This document shows, in pieces, positions 8,302 to 17,493 of a stretch of DNA of 64,000 bases. A program made the translations under genes and the position numbers. Numbering within the stretch: position 1 is the stretch's first letter; each line of letters opens with the position of its first letter. Source of the DNA: JBHJGM01 sp964405825 (GTDB lineage: Bacteria; Verrucomicrobiota; Verrucomicrobiia; Opitutales; JBHJGM01); assembly GCA_964405825.1 (NCBI GenBank), contig CAYOPI010000002.1, positions 1 to 64,000 on the forward strand, written 5' to 3'. The notes under the pieces were generated by a model. It was not told where the DNA came from and did no database searches. It saw only the letters and a list, made by a program, of their open reading frames with translations.

Positions 8302-11300
8302 ATGTTGCGACGCTTCCCCAGATTCCCGACCATCCTCGCCGCGACCCTCGGCAGCCTTTGCGCGCTCGCTGGCCTGAAGGCCCAGACGATGGACGTCGAT
8401 GCCCTGCGCGCCCAACTGGAAGCCGACACGCAGGCCCTCACCCAGGGTCCGCACCGCCTGTCCGGGACCGAGGAATATTATTCCGCCGTTGAATACGTTG
8501 AACAGCGCCTGCGTGCAATCGGCTATGGCGATGCGGAGATTGTTCTTCAGGACTTCCCCAGCTTCCAGTCGCTGACGCGCGTGGATGAGAACGGCGAGCG
8601 CAAGGCCCACCTGACCCTGGTCGACGGCACCCGCCTGGAGATTTTCCCCTTGCGGCCCAACAGCCTCATCCCGCCGACCACACCCCCGGCAGGCATCAGC
8701 GGGGCTTTTCTGTACGCCGGCGACGGTTCGCTGGGCAGCTTTGCCGAGAGCCCGTTCGGCAAGATCGTCCTGCTGGACTTCGACAGCGGCAACGCCTGGC
8801 GCCGGGCCTTCCGGATGGGGGCCAAGGCCGTCATCTTCGTGCGCGGCGAAGACCCTAACTTCACCAACGAGTATTCCCACCACACGATCGCCCCGGCAAA
8901 CTTCCCGCGTTACTACTTCGAAGGCACGGCTGAAGAACTGCTCGCGGTGGGCTCCGGGCGGATCGACGCCGAGGTCGTCTGGAAGGGCACCGAAAGCGGC
9001 CTCGGGCCCGACGGCGAGCCCATCGTCACCGGAACCGGGCGCAACGTGCTGGTCTTCGTCAAGGGCAGCGACCCGTTCTTCAACTTTGTCGTCAACGACG
9101 AGAAGCAGCCCGAGTGGATGGTCATCGCAGCCCCTCTGGACTCCTTCGGCACCGTGCCCGAACGCAGCCCGGGTGCCTACAATGCCCTCAACGCCGCCGC
9201 CCTGTTGCAGGTGGCCGCCGACTTCAAAGCGAACCCGCCACGGCGCAACGTCGTGCTGGCCTTCTTCGACAACAAGGCCCGCGGGCATAAGGGTGCCATC
9301 GCCTTTTACAAGGCCTTCCTGCGGCCCGAGAACGACGCGCACTTCAGCGAACGCGAGAAGTCCCTCGAGAACGAGCTGGAGTACGTCGCCCTGATAGAAG
9401 CGGCTCTGGAACAGCGCAATCCGGTGGCCGTCGAGCAGAAGGGATTCTTTACGATTTTCTGGGACTTTTTCACCGGTGGCGATGAAGACCGTCAGGCCCA
9501 GGCCATCGTCAAGGTGCTGATGCGGCGCATCTCCAACGAGGGGCTGGCGGGTGCGCGCGACGCCGAGGCGTTCATCAATCTGGATGCCCAGCGCAAGCGC
9601 GATGCCGGTGAGACAATCACCGCCGAGGAAGAAGCCGCCCTCAAAGCCGTCCAGGCTGACCGTGCCGGATGGAACGCCTTCAAGGAAGCCCTCGAAGAAA
9701 ACGAGTTGGGTCCGGACTACTTCGAGAAGTACACCATGCAGGCCCAGTACGAACTGGCTGTCGGCAAGGTACGCGCCTACATCGAACGTACGCGCAGCGA
9801 AGTCGCGCTCAAGCAGAGCGTCATCGCAACCGAGAAGGCAATCCGCGGGCGCATCGACGGCGGGCTGACCGTCCTGCACACCACTCTGATGCTCGGCGAC
9901 GCCACCTCGCGCTGGGGGCTGCTCTTTGGCGGTGAATCGGTCCTGCGCTCCCAGGACGACCTGGGTTCGCTTTACGTCAGCGTGATGGAAGCCTTCAAGA
10001 TCGGCATCGAGCGGCTGGAATCCCGGCAGGGACGCCTGACGCACTTCGTCCACGCGACCGCCGACAATCAGCTGACGCCCCCGCATCTGTTTTACGCCGG
10101 CCGCGGTTTTGCCCACAGCGGGGACATCGCCGGGCGGATCACGGTGCAGAACCTCGCGCTGACCACTTCGCAGGATCCCTTTCTGAGCCTGGGCACCCCC
10201 GGGGAGACCTTCGCCTCGCTGTCCTTTGACAACATCGTCCCGCAGGTCGCCGAGATTCTACCCGTGCTGCGCATGGTGGCCGACGGCGAGGAACTCTCGG
10301 GCGCCTCCTCCATCGCCCGCAAGGACGACTTCTGGGAGACGACGATGGACGGCAGCTTCAACTGGAGCGGCTCCATCCTGCGCGCCCGCACCCTGGGCAG
10401 TTCCACCGCCAACACGCCCGTCAACGGCGGCATGGTGCTGATCACCAAGCGTCCCTCGCAGGCCCGCCAGTTTGCCGCCTTTGACTACAAGCCCGCGCCC
10501 ATCCCGGCCTTCGACGATTTCATTCTCGTGCGCAGCAACGCCTCCGGCGCGTTTGGCTGGGGGCCCTTCGAGACCCAGGAGCGCCACCTGCTGGCCTTCG
10601 CGGCCGACTTTGACGAGCGCGGCACCGTGGCCTTTGCCTCGGACACGGAAACGAGCACCCGGATGCGGCGGATTCTGCGGATGTTCCCGGCCCGCCATGG
10701 CGCGATTGTCCTGCCGCCGCAGCCGCTGGCCGATCAGGTCTACCTTTATGAGTCGCTCAACAACAGCCCGCTGGGCCGGCGCGAGTCGTACAGGCAAACC
10801 ATCGACGGCATCGCGACCTGGTTCTGCGAAGAGGACGTCGAGGGCGTGAAGATCTTCAGCGCCGAGTCGGTCTTCGCGCTGAACGTCGACGAAACCCTGC
10901 TGCAGGCGGCACGCAATCCCGACGAGGTGCAGGAGGATCTGATCTACGGGGACGGCCTCAACTTCCGGGCCGATGGCGGCTTCTTTGCGCCCCCGGTTGC
11001 CGAACGCTCGGCGGCCGACATCTCGCGGCTGAACCAGTTTCGCCTGGAGATCCTGCGCGAGCGCAACATTTCCAAGTCCTCGGTCGACCAGTTGCACGCC
11101 GAGAATCGCGACCTGTTGAAAGCCGCCCGCAAGGAGACCGGTGATGCGCCCGAAGCCGTCCTCGCCGCGCTGCCCGAGGTCGACAACGCCGACGTGGCCG
11201 AGGCCCTGGCCGCCTCCTCCTGGCTGAAGGAGCGCCGCGTCTACCGCGACACACGCACCTCGATGGAAGACCTGGTGACGGCCGTCATCTTCCTGCTGCT

Positions 11301-13368
11301 GCTGAACATCCCCTTCGCCTTCGCGATGGAGCGCCTGCTGATCGGCGCGACGAACATCTACCGGCAGACCGCCTTCTTCACGATGTTCTTCCTGGGCACG
11401 TTCTTCCTGCTGTACTTCACCCACCCGGCCTTTGCGATCGCGGCCACCCCGGTGATCATTTTTCTGGGCTTCGCCATCGTGCTGCTCTCGGGCCTGGTGA
11501 TCTTCATCATCATGCAGAAGTTCGAGGTGGAGCTGAAGGCCCTGCAAGGGGTGGCTGGCACGGTCCACTCGGCGGACGTCTCGCGCTTCAACACCATCCT
11601 TGCGGCGATGAACATGGGCATTTCCACGATGCGCCGTCGCCCGCTGCGCACCGCCCTCACCGCCGCGACCGTTACCCTGCTGACCTTCACCATCCTCTGC
11701 TTCGCCTCCTTCGGGCGCGAGCTGGGCATCGTGAAGATCTTCGAGCAGGGCACCCCGGCCTACACCGGAGTGAACTTCCACCGGGTAAGCTGGGGACGTG
11801 TGCCGGTGGAGGTGCAGCAGCTTTCGCAAAGCCGCTGGGCCGAGAAGGAAGGCGTCCTGGCGATCGCGCCGCGAGTCTGGATTGTGCCCGAACGTGCCAA
11901 CGCCCAGACCCCGACCTTCAACCCCGGACGCGTCCTGGCCGACGGCAACGCGGACAACCCGGTTGTTATCCGCGGCGTGCTTGGACTGGACCGCGCCGAC
12001 GCCGAGGTGCGTCCGAGTATCGGCTCGTTACTGGGCGGAAAACTCGATGCCTTTGACGAAACCCTCTGGGTCACCGCGCCCGTCGCCGAGCAAATGGGCG
12101 TCCAACCGGGCGATGCCGTCATGATCGGCGGCAAGGCCCTGACTCTGGGACCCCTTCTGGACCCGGTAAAGATGCTCAACATCACCGACATGGACGGCAG
12201 CAGCATCCTGCCGGTGGACCTGGATGATCCCGAACTGGCCCAGCAACAGCAACAGGGGGGCGACTCCGAAACAACCGCTGCTTCGCAGAGCTGGGAGCCG
12301 CTGCTCGTCGACAGCATTGCGATCGTCTCCAACAACATCGCGCGCGCCCTGGGCGGGGATATGCGGGCGCTGCACATCTACACCGAGGACGCCCGAACGG
12401 CGATCGAGATCGGCGAGGAACTGGCCTCGATGCTGAACATGCCCGTCAACGCCACGCGCACCGACGGCGTCTACCGACACGTGCCCGGTGCGGTGCTGCA
12501 GGCCAGCGGTCTGCGCGATTTGTTCTTCCCGGTGCTGCTGGGTGGGTTGGTCATCTTTGGGACGATGCTCGGCTCGGTGGCCGACCGGGAGAAAGAGATC
12601 TACACCTTCAGCGCCCTGGGGCTGGCGCCTCCACACGTCACCGGTCTCTTTTTTGCCGAGGCTCTGGTGTACTCGGTCATCGGCGGGATGGGCGGCTATC
12701 TCTTTGCCCAGGGCGTGCTGGCGGTCCTCACCGAATTGGCCGCGCTGGGACTGATCACCGTGCCCGAGATCAACTACTCTTCGACCAACGCCATCTTCAC
12801 CATCTTCATCGTGATGCTGACAGTGCTGGTCTCGGCGGTCTTCCCGGCCCTGAAAGCCTCACGCAGCGCCAACCCGGGCGTGATGCGCAACTGGCGCCTG
12901 CCCCAGCCCAACGGCGACCGGCTCGACATCACCTTCCCCTTCACCGTTTCGGAGTACGACATCACCGGCGTGGTCAGCTTCCTCAAGGAACACTTCGATG
13001 CCTATCGCGACACCGGCATGGGCTCGTTCATGTCGCGCGAAACGGAGTTCTTCTCCCCGGACAAGGGCTCGGTCGGACTGCACAGCCGACTGGCGCTGGC
13101 CCCCTTTGACCTGGGGGTCACGCAGGACTTTCGCCTGTACTCCGCGCCCAGCCCGATTCCGGGAATCGACGAGGTGAAGATTCAGATCACCCGCCTTTCC
13201 GGCCAGCCCAAGGACTGGGCCCGGCTGAACAAGGTGCTCATGGACGATTTGCGCAAGCAGTTCCTCATCTGGCGCTCCATTCCGCGCGAGACCATGGAGA
13301 CCTACCGCATGCGCACCCTGCAGGAAATCAACCGCCTCGAGGAGCAAGAGGCCGCTGTCCCCGCCTGA
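8302..13368 (+). CDS. Degenerate M28 peptidase-like domain fused to FtsX permease
   Basis: This 1688-residue protein begins with a signal peptide (cleavage near AGLKAQ). A peptidase M28-like part with an inserted PA-like domain follows (about residues 30-345). Zinc ligands appear lost. WMVIAAPLDS has Pro278 where M28 enzymes carry His. PGAYNALN has Tyr293 where the bridging Asp belongs. FFDNKARG has Lys325-Ala326 in place of the catalytic Glu-Glu. A long extracytoplasmic region runs to about 990. Three hydrophobic segments follow (about 993-1078), then an FtsX unit: TM near 1116, extracytoplasmic domain, TMs near 1407, 1450 and 1496, and the FPALKASRSANP motif. A C-terminal domain of about 160 residues comes last. 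ATG 8302 was chosen for the signal peptide. The fusion suggests a non-catalytic, substrate-binding sensor coupled to ABC-driven movement; that is inference. Confidence 0.8.
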   Translation: MLRRFPRFPTILAATLGSLCALAGLKAQTMDVDALRAQLEADTQALTQGPHRLSGTEEYYSAVEYVEQRLRAIGYGDAEIVLQDFPSFQSLTRVDENGERKAHLTLVDGTRLEIFPLRPNSLIPPTTPPAGISGAFLYAGDGSLGSFAESPFGKIVLLDFDSGNAWRRAFRMGAKAVIFVRGEDPNFTNEYSHHTIAPANFPRYYFEGTAEELLAVGSGRIDAEVVWKGTESGLGPDGEPIVTGTGRNVLVFVKGSDPFFNFVVNDEKQPEWMVIAAPLDSFGTVPERSPGAYNALNAAALLQVAADFKANPPRRNVVLAFFDNKARGHKGAIAFYKAFLRPENDAHFSEREKSLENELEYVALIEAALEQRNPVAVEQKGFFTIFWDFFTGGDEDRQAQAIVKVLMRRISNEGLAGARDAEAFINLDAQRKRDAGETITAEEEAALKAVQADRAGWNAFKEALEENELGPDYFEKYTMQAQYELAVGKVRAYIERTRSEVALKQSVIATEKAIRGRIDGGLTVLHTTLMLGDATSRWGLLFGGESVLRSQDDLGSLYVSVMEAFKIGIERLESRQGRLTHFVHATADNQLTPPHLFYAGRGFAHSGDIAGRITVQNLALTTSQDPFLSLGTPGETFASLSFDNIVPQVAEILPVLRMVADGEELSGASSIARKDDFWETTMDGSFNWSGSILRARTLGSSTANTPVNGGMVLITKRPSQARQFAAFDYKPAPIPAFDDFILVRSNASGAFGWGPFETQERHLLAFAADFDERGTVAFASDTETSTRMRRILRMFPARHGAIVLPPQPLADQVYLYESLNNSPLGRRESYRQTIDGIATWFCEEDVEGVKIFSAESVFALNVDETLLQAARNPDEVQEDLIYGDGLNFRADGGFFAPPVAERSAADISRLNQFRLEILRERNISKSSVDQLHAENRDLLKAARKETGDAPEAVLAALPEVDNADVAEALAASSWLKERRVYRDTRTSMEDLVTAVIFLLLLNIPFAFAMERLLIGATNIYRQTAFFTMFFLGTFFLLYFTHPAFAIAATPVIIFLGFAIVLLSGLVIFIIMQKFEVELKALQGVAGTVHSADVSRFNTILAAMNMGISTMRRRPLRTALTAATVTLLTFTILCFASFGRELGIVKIFEQGTPAYTGVNFHRVSWGRVPVEVQQLSQSRWAEKEGVLAIAPRVWIVPERANAQTPTFNPGRVLADGNADNPVVIRGVLGLDRADAEVRPSIGSLLGGKLDAFDETLWVTAPVAEQMGVQPGDAVMIGGKALTLGPLLDPVKMLNITDMDGSSILPVDLDDPELAQQQQQGGDSETTAASQSWEPLLVDSIAIVSNNIARALGGDMRALHIYTEDARTAIEIGEELASMLNMPVNATRTDGVYRHVPGAVLQASGLRDLFFPVLLGGLVIFGTMLGSVADREKEIYTFSALGLAPPHVTGLFFAEALVYSVIGGMGGYLFAQGVLAVLTELAALGLITVPEINYSSTNAIFTIFIVMLTVLVSAVFPALKASRSANPGVMRNWRLPQPNGDRLDITFPFTVSEYDITGVVSFLKEHFDAYRDTGMGSFMSRETEFFSPDKGSVGLHSRLALAPFDLGVTQDFRLYSAPSPIPGIDEVKIQITRLSGQPKDWARLNKVLMDDLRKQFLIWRSIPRETMETYRMRTLQEINRLEEQEAAVPA

Positions 13369-13416
13369 GCCACCCCAACCCCCAGAAGCCTTCCCCTGAC
13401 GCTGTTCCCCTGACGC

Positions 13417-15447
13417 ATGGCCGCCTTCCCCAAGTTTCTGAAACGTCCGCCAAAGCAGGACACCGAGATCGAGCAGTTCCGCAGCCTGATGGAAGTGCCC
13501 TCGGTCTACGAGGAGGGATTCAACTTCAAGACCTTCCTGGGCGCGCTCTTCATCGGCCTGATCATGATCCCCGGCGCGCTCTACATGGAGCTGCTTGCGG
13601 GCAACATCAACGTGGGCCCGGCCGCCCAGTGGGTCACCATCATTCTCTTTATCGAGGCGGCCCGGCGGGCCCAGCAAAACCTGCGCAAGGCCGAGATCTT
13701 CATCCTTTTCTTTATGGCTGGGATAGCCGTGCACATCCCCTTTCACGAGACGCTGCTGTGGAATCAGTTTTACCGCACCAGCGAGGCGGCCTTCGCCATG
13801 GGCATCGCCAACGACATCCCCAGCTGGTACGCGCCCACGCCTGAAGGCAGCTCCTACGACACCCGCTCGTTCTTCCTAGCCGAGTGGTTCCTGGTGATCA
13901 TTCTGGTGGGGATGAAGATCCTCATCGGGCAGATCAGCCAGGTCTTTCTGGGCTACGGCCTGTTCAAGCTCGCCAGCGACATCGAGCGCCTGCCCTTCCC
14001 GCTGGCCACCGTCGGGGCTCAAGGCGTGCTCTCGCTGGCGGAGGACGTCGGCGAGCGCAAGGACAGCGACACCTCCTGGCGCTGGCGGGTGTTTTCCATC
14101 GGCGGGGCGCTGGGGATGGGCTTTGGCTTCATCTACCTGGGCGTGACGACGCTCTCGACGATCTTCGCCGACCAGCCGATCATGATCCTGCCGCAGCCCT
14201 GGGTCGATCTGACGACGGATACCTCCTCGATCCTGCCAGCGGTGGCGACAGGTTTCAGCTTCGACCTCTCGCATATCATCATCGGGATGGTCCTGCCGTT
14301 CTGGGCGATGGTCGGCAGCTTCATCGGCGTGGTCGTCACCTTCATCGCCAACCCGATCCTCTACCGCTTCCAGGTCCTGCAGGAATGGAAACCCGGCGAC
14401 GGCACCATCGAGACGCTCTTCCTCAACAACGTCGACGTCTATCTGAGCTTCAACATCGGCGTCAGCCTCGCCGTGGCCATCGTCGGCATCGCGCAATGCG
14501 TGGCGATCTTCCGCAAGAACCCGCTCAAGAATTCGAAGGGCGAAGTGCCTGAGGGCCGGCTGGACCAACGCGCCACCACGCCCGTGGGCCGCGGCGATAT
14601 TCGCGCGTGGATCATCCTGAGTGTCTACCTCGGCGTGACCGCGATCTGGATCACCGTCTGCGGTTACCTGATCGATTTCCACCCCGGGGTGATGGCCGTG
14701 CTGATTTTCCTGGGGCTGTTCTACACACCGATTATCGGCTACGTGACTGCGCGCCTCGAGGGGCTCGCCGGGCAGGTGGTGGAGATCCCGATGATCCGCG
14801 AGGCGATGTTCATCCTCAGCGGCTACAGCGGAGTCGCGATCTGGTTCCTGCCCATCCCGGCGATCTCGATGGTCGGGCTCGGGCAGACCACCGTGCGCTA
14901 CCGGGAGTGTGAGCTGACCGGCACGAAGTTCACCAGCCTGTGGAAGGCCACTCTCATTCTTTATCCAATTATCCTTTTCTGTCAGGTTTTCTTCGCCAGC
15001 TTTATCTGGTCGCTGGCCGAGGTGCCCTCCGCGCGCTACCCCTTTGCCGAGGAGTACTGGAGACTGGATGCGATGAACCGCTCGATCGTCTTCAGCGCGA
15101 CCCTGGGCGACTACTCCACCTTTGAGCAGGCTTTCAGCTGGAACACCGTAGGCGTGGGCGCCACGATGGGGCTGGCCCTCTTTGGCGTGATGCGTTTCTT
15201 CCAGGCACCCGTCTTCCTCACCTACGGCGTGGTCAAGGGGCTGAACCAGTCCATGCCGCACATCATTCTGCCCAACTTCATCGGCGCGCTCATCGGCCGC
15301 TACTACTTCCAGCGCCGCCTCGGGCTGAAGTGGCGACAGTACATTCCGGTGGTGGCGGCTGGATTCTTCTGCGGTTACGGCCTGATAACAATGGTGAGTA
15401 TCGGATTAACCTTCCTTTCCCGCGCGGCGATTCAGTTCGCCTTCTAG
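13417..15447 (+). CDS. OPT/DUF6785-like polytopic membrane transporter, copy 2
   Basis: This is a 676-residue membrane protein, nearly the same length as copy 1 (2591-4627), with about 14 hydrophobic segments. A basic cytoplasmic N-terminus (KFLKRPPKQ) precedes the first. It shares with copy 1 the ERLPFPLAT motif at about residue 190. It also has YVTARLEGLAGQ at about 445, a Gly-rich site in the position of the copy 1 IIAETGLF segment. Overall identity by eye is low, so the two could be a heteromeric pair rather than recent duplicates. It starts 48 bases after the giant permease, and ATPase 2 follows 23 bases later. Substrate unknown. Confidence 0.75.
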   Translation: MAAFPKFLKRPPKQDTEIEQFRSLMEVPSVYEEGFNFKTFLGALFIGLIMIPGALYMELLAGNINVGPAAQWVTIILFIEAARRAQQNLRKAEIFILFFMAGIAVHIPFHETLLWNQFYRTSEAAFAMGIANDIPSWYAPTPEGSSYDTRSFFLAEWFLVIILVGMKILIGQISQVFLGYGLFKLASDIERLPFPLATVGAQGVLSLAEDVGERKDSDTSWRWRVFSIGGALGMGFGFIYLGVTTLSTIFADQPIMILPQPWVDLTTDTSSILPAVATGFSFDLSHIIIGMVLPFWAMVGSFIGVVVTFIANPILYRFQVLQEWKPGDGTIETLFLNNVDVYLSFNIGVSLAVAIVGIAQCVAIFRKNPLKNSKGEVPEGRLDQRATTPVGRGDIRAWIILSVYLGVTAIWITVCGYLIDFHPGVMAVLIFLGLFYTPIIGYVTARLEGLAGQVVEIPMIREAMFILSGYSGVAIWFLPIPAISMVGLGQTTVRYRECELTGTKFTSLWKATLILYPIILFCQVFFASFIWSLAEVPSARYPFAEEYWRLDAMNRSIVFSATLGDYSTFEQAFSWNTVGVGATMGLALFGVMRFFQAPVFLTYGVVKGLNQSMPHIILPNFIGALIGRYYFQRRLGLKWRQYIPVVAAGFFCGYGLITMVSIGLTFLSRAAIQFAF

Positions 15448-15470
15448 AACCCTTATTCTCCGCACTCTTC

Positions 15471-16208
15471 ATGGCCGGCAACAGCAAAGGCGAGCGCCTG
15501 ATCAAGGTCTCCCACATGAACAAGGTCTTCCGCCTGGGGAAGCTCGAGATTCATGCGCTGCGCGACATCAACCTGGAGGTTTACGACGGCGAGTATCTCT
15601 CGATCATGGGCCCTTCTGGCTCGGGCAAGAGCACCCTCTTTAACATGATCGGTGCGCTGGACGTGCCCACCTCGGGCGAGGTCGATGTTTCGGGCATCGA
15701 CCTGACTCAGCTCACCAGCCGGCAGCTGGCGTACTTCCGCGGGAACTACATTGGCTATGTCTTTCAGTCGTACAATCTGATTTATGCCTACAGTGCGATC
15801 GAGAACGTTGCCCTGCCACTGATCTTCTCCGGTGTGCCGCTGGAGGATGCCCGCAAGAAGGCCGAGGAGGTGCTCCAGCGCGTCGGCCTGGGCCACCGTG
15901 TAACCCACCGCCCCGACGAGCTCTCCGGCGGCCAGCAGCAGCGTGTGGCCATTGCCCGCGCCCTCGCCAACGACCCGCTCATCATCCTCGCTGACGAGCC
16001 CACGGCCAATCTCGACATCCATACCGGCCAGGAGATCATCAACCTGATGGCCGAACTCTCCGAGGAGCGCGGGGTGACCGTCATCTCCGCCACGCACGAC
16101 CACAAGATGCTCGCCCAGAGTGACCGCATCCTCTGGATCAAGGACGGCACGGTCGACCGCATCGACGACGACCCGAAGGCCTCCGTCAAGATTGGCTCCA
16201 TCCGCTGA
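15471..16208 (+). CDS. ABC transporter ATPase, LolD/MacB type, ATPase 2
   Basis: This 245-residue nucleotide-binding subunit has Walker A (GPSGSGKST), Q-loop (FQSYNLIYA), canonical signature LSGGQQQR, Walker B (IILADEPT), ANLD and ATHD. It closely resembles ATPase 1 (7473-8294) through the core, including the ending (ASVKIGSIR against VTIELGSVDEH), but lacks the N-terminal extension. The ATG at 15471 was chosen because the family fold starts shortly after it. Two ATPases and two FtsX-type permeases in one cluster allow either two homodimeric pumps or one mixed complex. Confidence 0.9.
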   Translation: MAGNSKGERLIKVSHMNKVFRLGKLEIHALRDINLEVYDGEYLSIMGPSGSGKSTLFNMIGALDVPTSGEVDVSGIDLTQLTSRQLAYFRGNYIGYVFQSYNLIYAYSAIENVALPLIFSGVPLEDARKKAEEVLQRVGLGHRVTHRPDELSGGQQQRVAIARALANDPLIILADEPTANLDIHTGQEIINLMAELSEERGVTVISATHDHKMLAQSDRILWIKDGTVDRIDDDPKASVKIGSIR

Positions 16209-16248
16209 GGCTTACACGGACGGCGCGTCACGATTTTCTGGATACGCA

Positions 16249-17493
16249 ATGGCGGCCGCTGCCCAGACCCTCAAGCGCCAGGTCGGCCTGCCGGGGGCGC
16301 TGGTCCTGGGGCTGGGGTCGATGGTCGGCACGGGCGTGTTCTTCGTCAGCTGGCAGATTGCCGGCTATCTGGGGGCCTGGGTCTTTCCGATCATCGCCCT
16401 GGCCGGAATCATCGCCCTGTGCAACGGCCTGAGCAGCGCCCAGCTGGCCGCAAATTTTCCCGTTGCCGGCGGCACCTACGAGTACGGCTACCGGCTCCTG
16501 GGACCCACCCAGGGCTTTGCCGCAGGCTGGGCCTTTCTCCTGGCCAAGAGTGCCAGCGCGGCGGCGGCCTGCGTCGTGGCGGGCCAGTTACTGGGGCGTA
16601 TCCTCCAGGTGGATACAAATGCCGATTGGGTCAATCTGCGCATGGCCGCCCTCATCTGGCTCTCGCTGACGGCAGCGGTTCTGCTCGGCCTCAGGCGTAC
16701 CCAAATCCTGAATACGATGATGGTCATCGTTTCGGTCGGGGCGATCCTCGTGGAGATTGTGCTCGCCGCCGGTGACGACTTTGCCGGCAGCCGGACCCTC
16801 TGGGAATTCGGCGCGTTGGAGGACTGGTGGCTGCTGCCCCAGGCCGTCGCGCTCATCTTCGTTGGCTACACCGGCTACGGGCGCGTAGCCACGATGGGCG
16901 AAGAGATTCTCGAACCGCGCCGCAACATCCCGCGTGCGGTCATCCTGACGGTGGCCGTGGCTGGGCTGCTCTACGCGCTGGCGCCGATGGCTGTGAGCGG
17001 GCGCGAACCCAGCCTCGTCTTCCAGCTGGGGGCGATCGTTGCCCTGTGCGGCATCGTGTTGAACCTCCTGCTGGGCCTGTCGCGGATGCTTCTGGCAATG
17101 AGCCGACGCGGCGACGTTCCCGCCATCTTTGCCAGGCTCAGTTCGAGACAGGAACCCAACTATGCGATCCTGGGCGTGGCGGCGATCATCGGTGCTTTTC
17201 TGGCCGCTTCGGAGACCGGCGCGCTGACCGACACCATCTGGGCCTTCAGTGCCTTCACCGTGCTGGTCTACTACGGCTTTGCCAACCTCTGCGCCCTTCG
17301 CCTGAGCAGGGAGCAGCGCCTCTATCCGCCGATTGTGGGAATCGTGGGCGGCATCGGGTGCGTGGGTCTGCTGCCCTTTGTGCAGTGGCCGATCATCCTG
17401 GCGGCGCTGATGGTACTCGCCCTTGGACTGGCCGCCCGAGCCGCCTTCCGCGCCGGCACCGCCAAAGCGTCAACGACGAAAGGCCAGCCCTAA
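16249..17493 (+). CDS. APC-family amino-acid/polyamine transporter
   Basis: This is a 414-residue secondary transporter with about 12 membrane segments. It has the glycine-rich first-helix signature of APC carriers (GLGSMVGTGVFFVSWQ), followed by PVAGGTYEYG and a helix 6-like FVGYTGYGRVATMGEEILEP. These support substrate-cation symport or exchange across the inner membrane. It begins 40 bases after ATPase 2 on the same strand and ends with a four-base tail-to-tail overlap with cca. If co-transcribed with the cluster, import of amino acids released from peptides is a reasonable but unproven role. Confidence 0.8.
   Translation: MAAAAQTLKRQVGLPGALVLGLGSMVGTGVFFVSWQIAGYLGAWVFPIIALAGIIALCNGLSSAQLAANFPVAGGTYEYGYRLLGPTQGFAAGWAFLLAKSASAAAACVVAGQLLGRILQVDTNADWVNLRMAALIWLSLTAAVLLGLRRTQILNTMMVIVSVGAILVEIVLAAGDDFAGSRTLWEFGALEDWWLLPQAVALIFVGYTGYGRVATMGEEILEPRRNIPRAVILTVAVAGLLYALAPMAVSGREPSLVFQLGAIVALCGIVLNLLLGLSRMLLAMSRRGDVPAIFARLSSRQEPNYAILGVAAIIGAFLAASETGALTDTIWAFSAFTVLVYYGFANLCALRLSREQRLYPPIVGIVGGIGCVGLLPFVQWPIILAALMVLALGLAARAAFRAGTAKASTTKGQP

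Noticed and set aside
10258..11829. A 523-codon minus-strand open frame inside the giant permease gene
   Set aside because: It is antisense to a continuous coding region with FtsX motifs, and has charged low-complexity composition.
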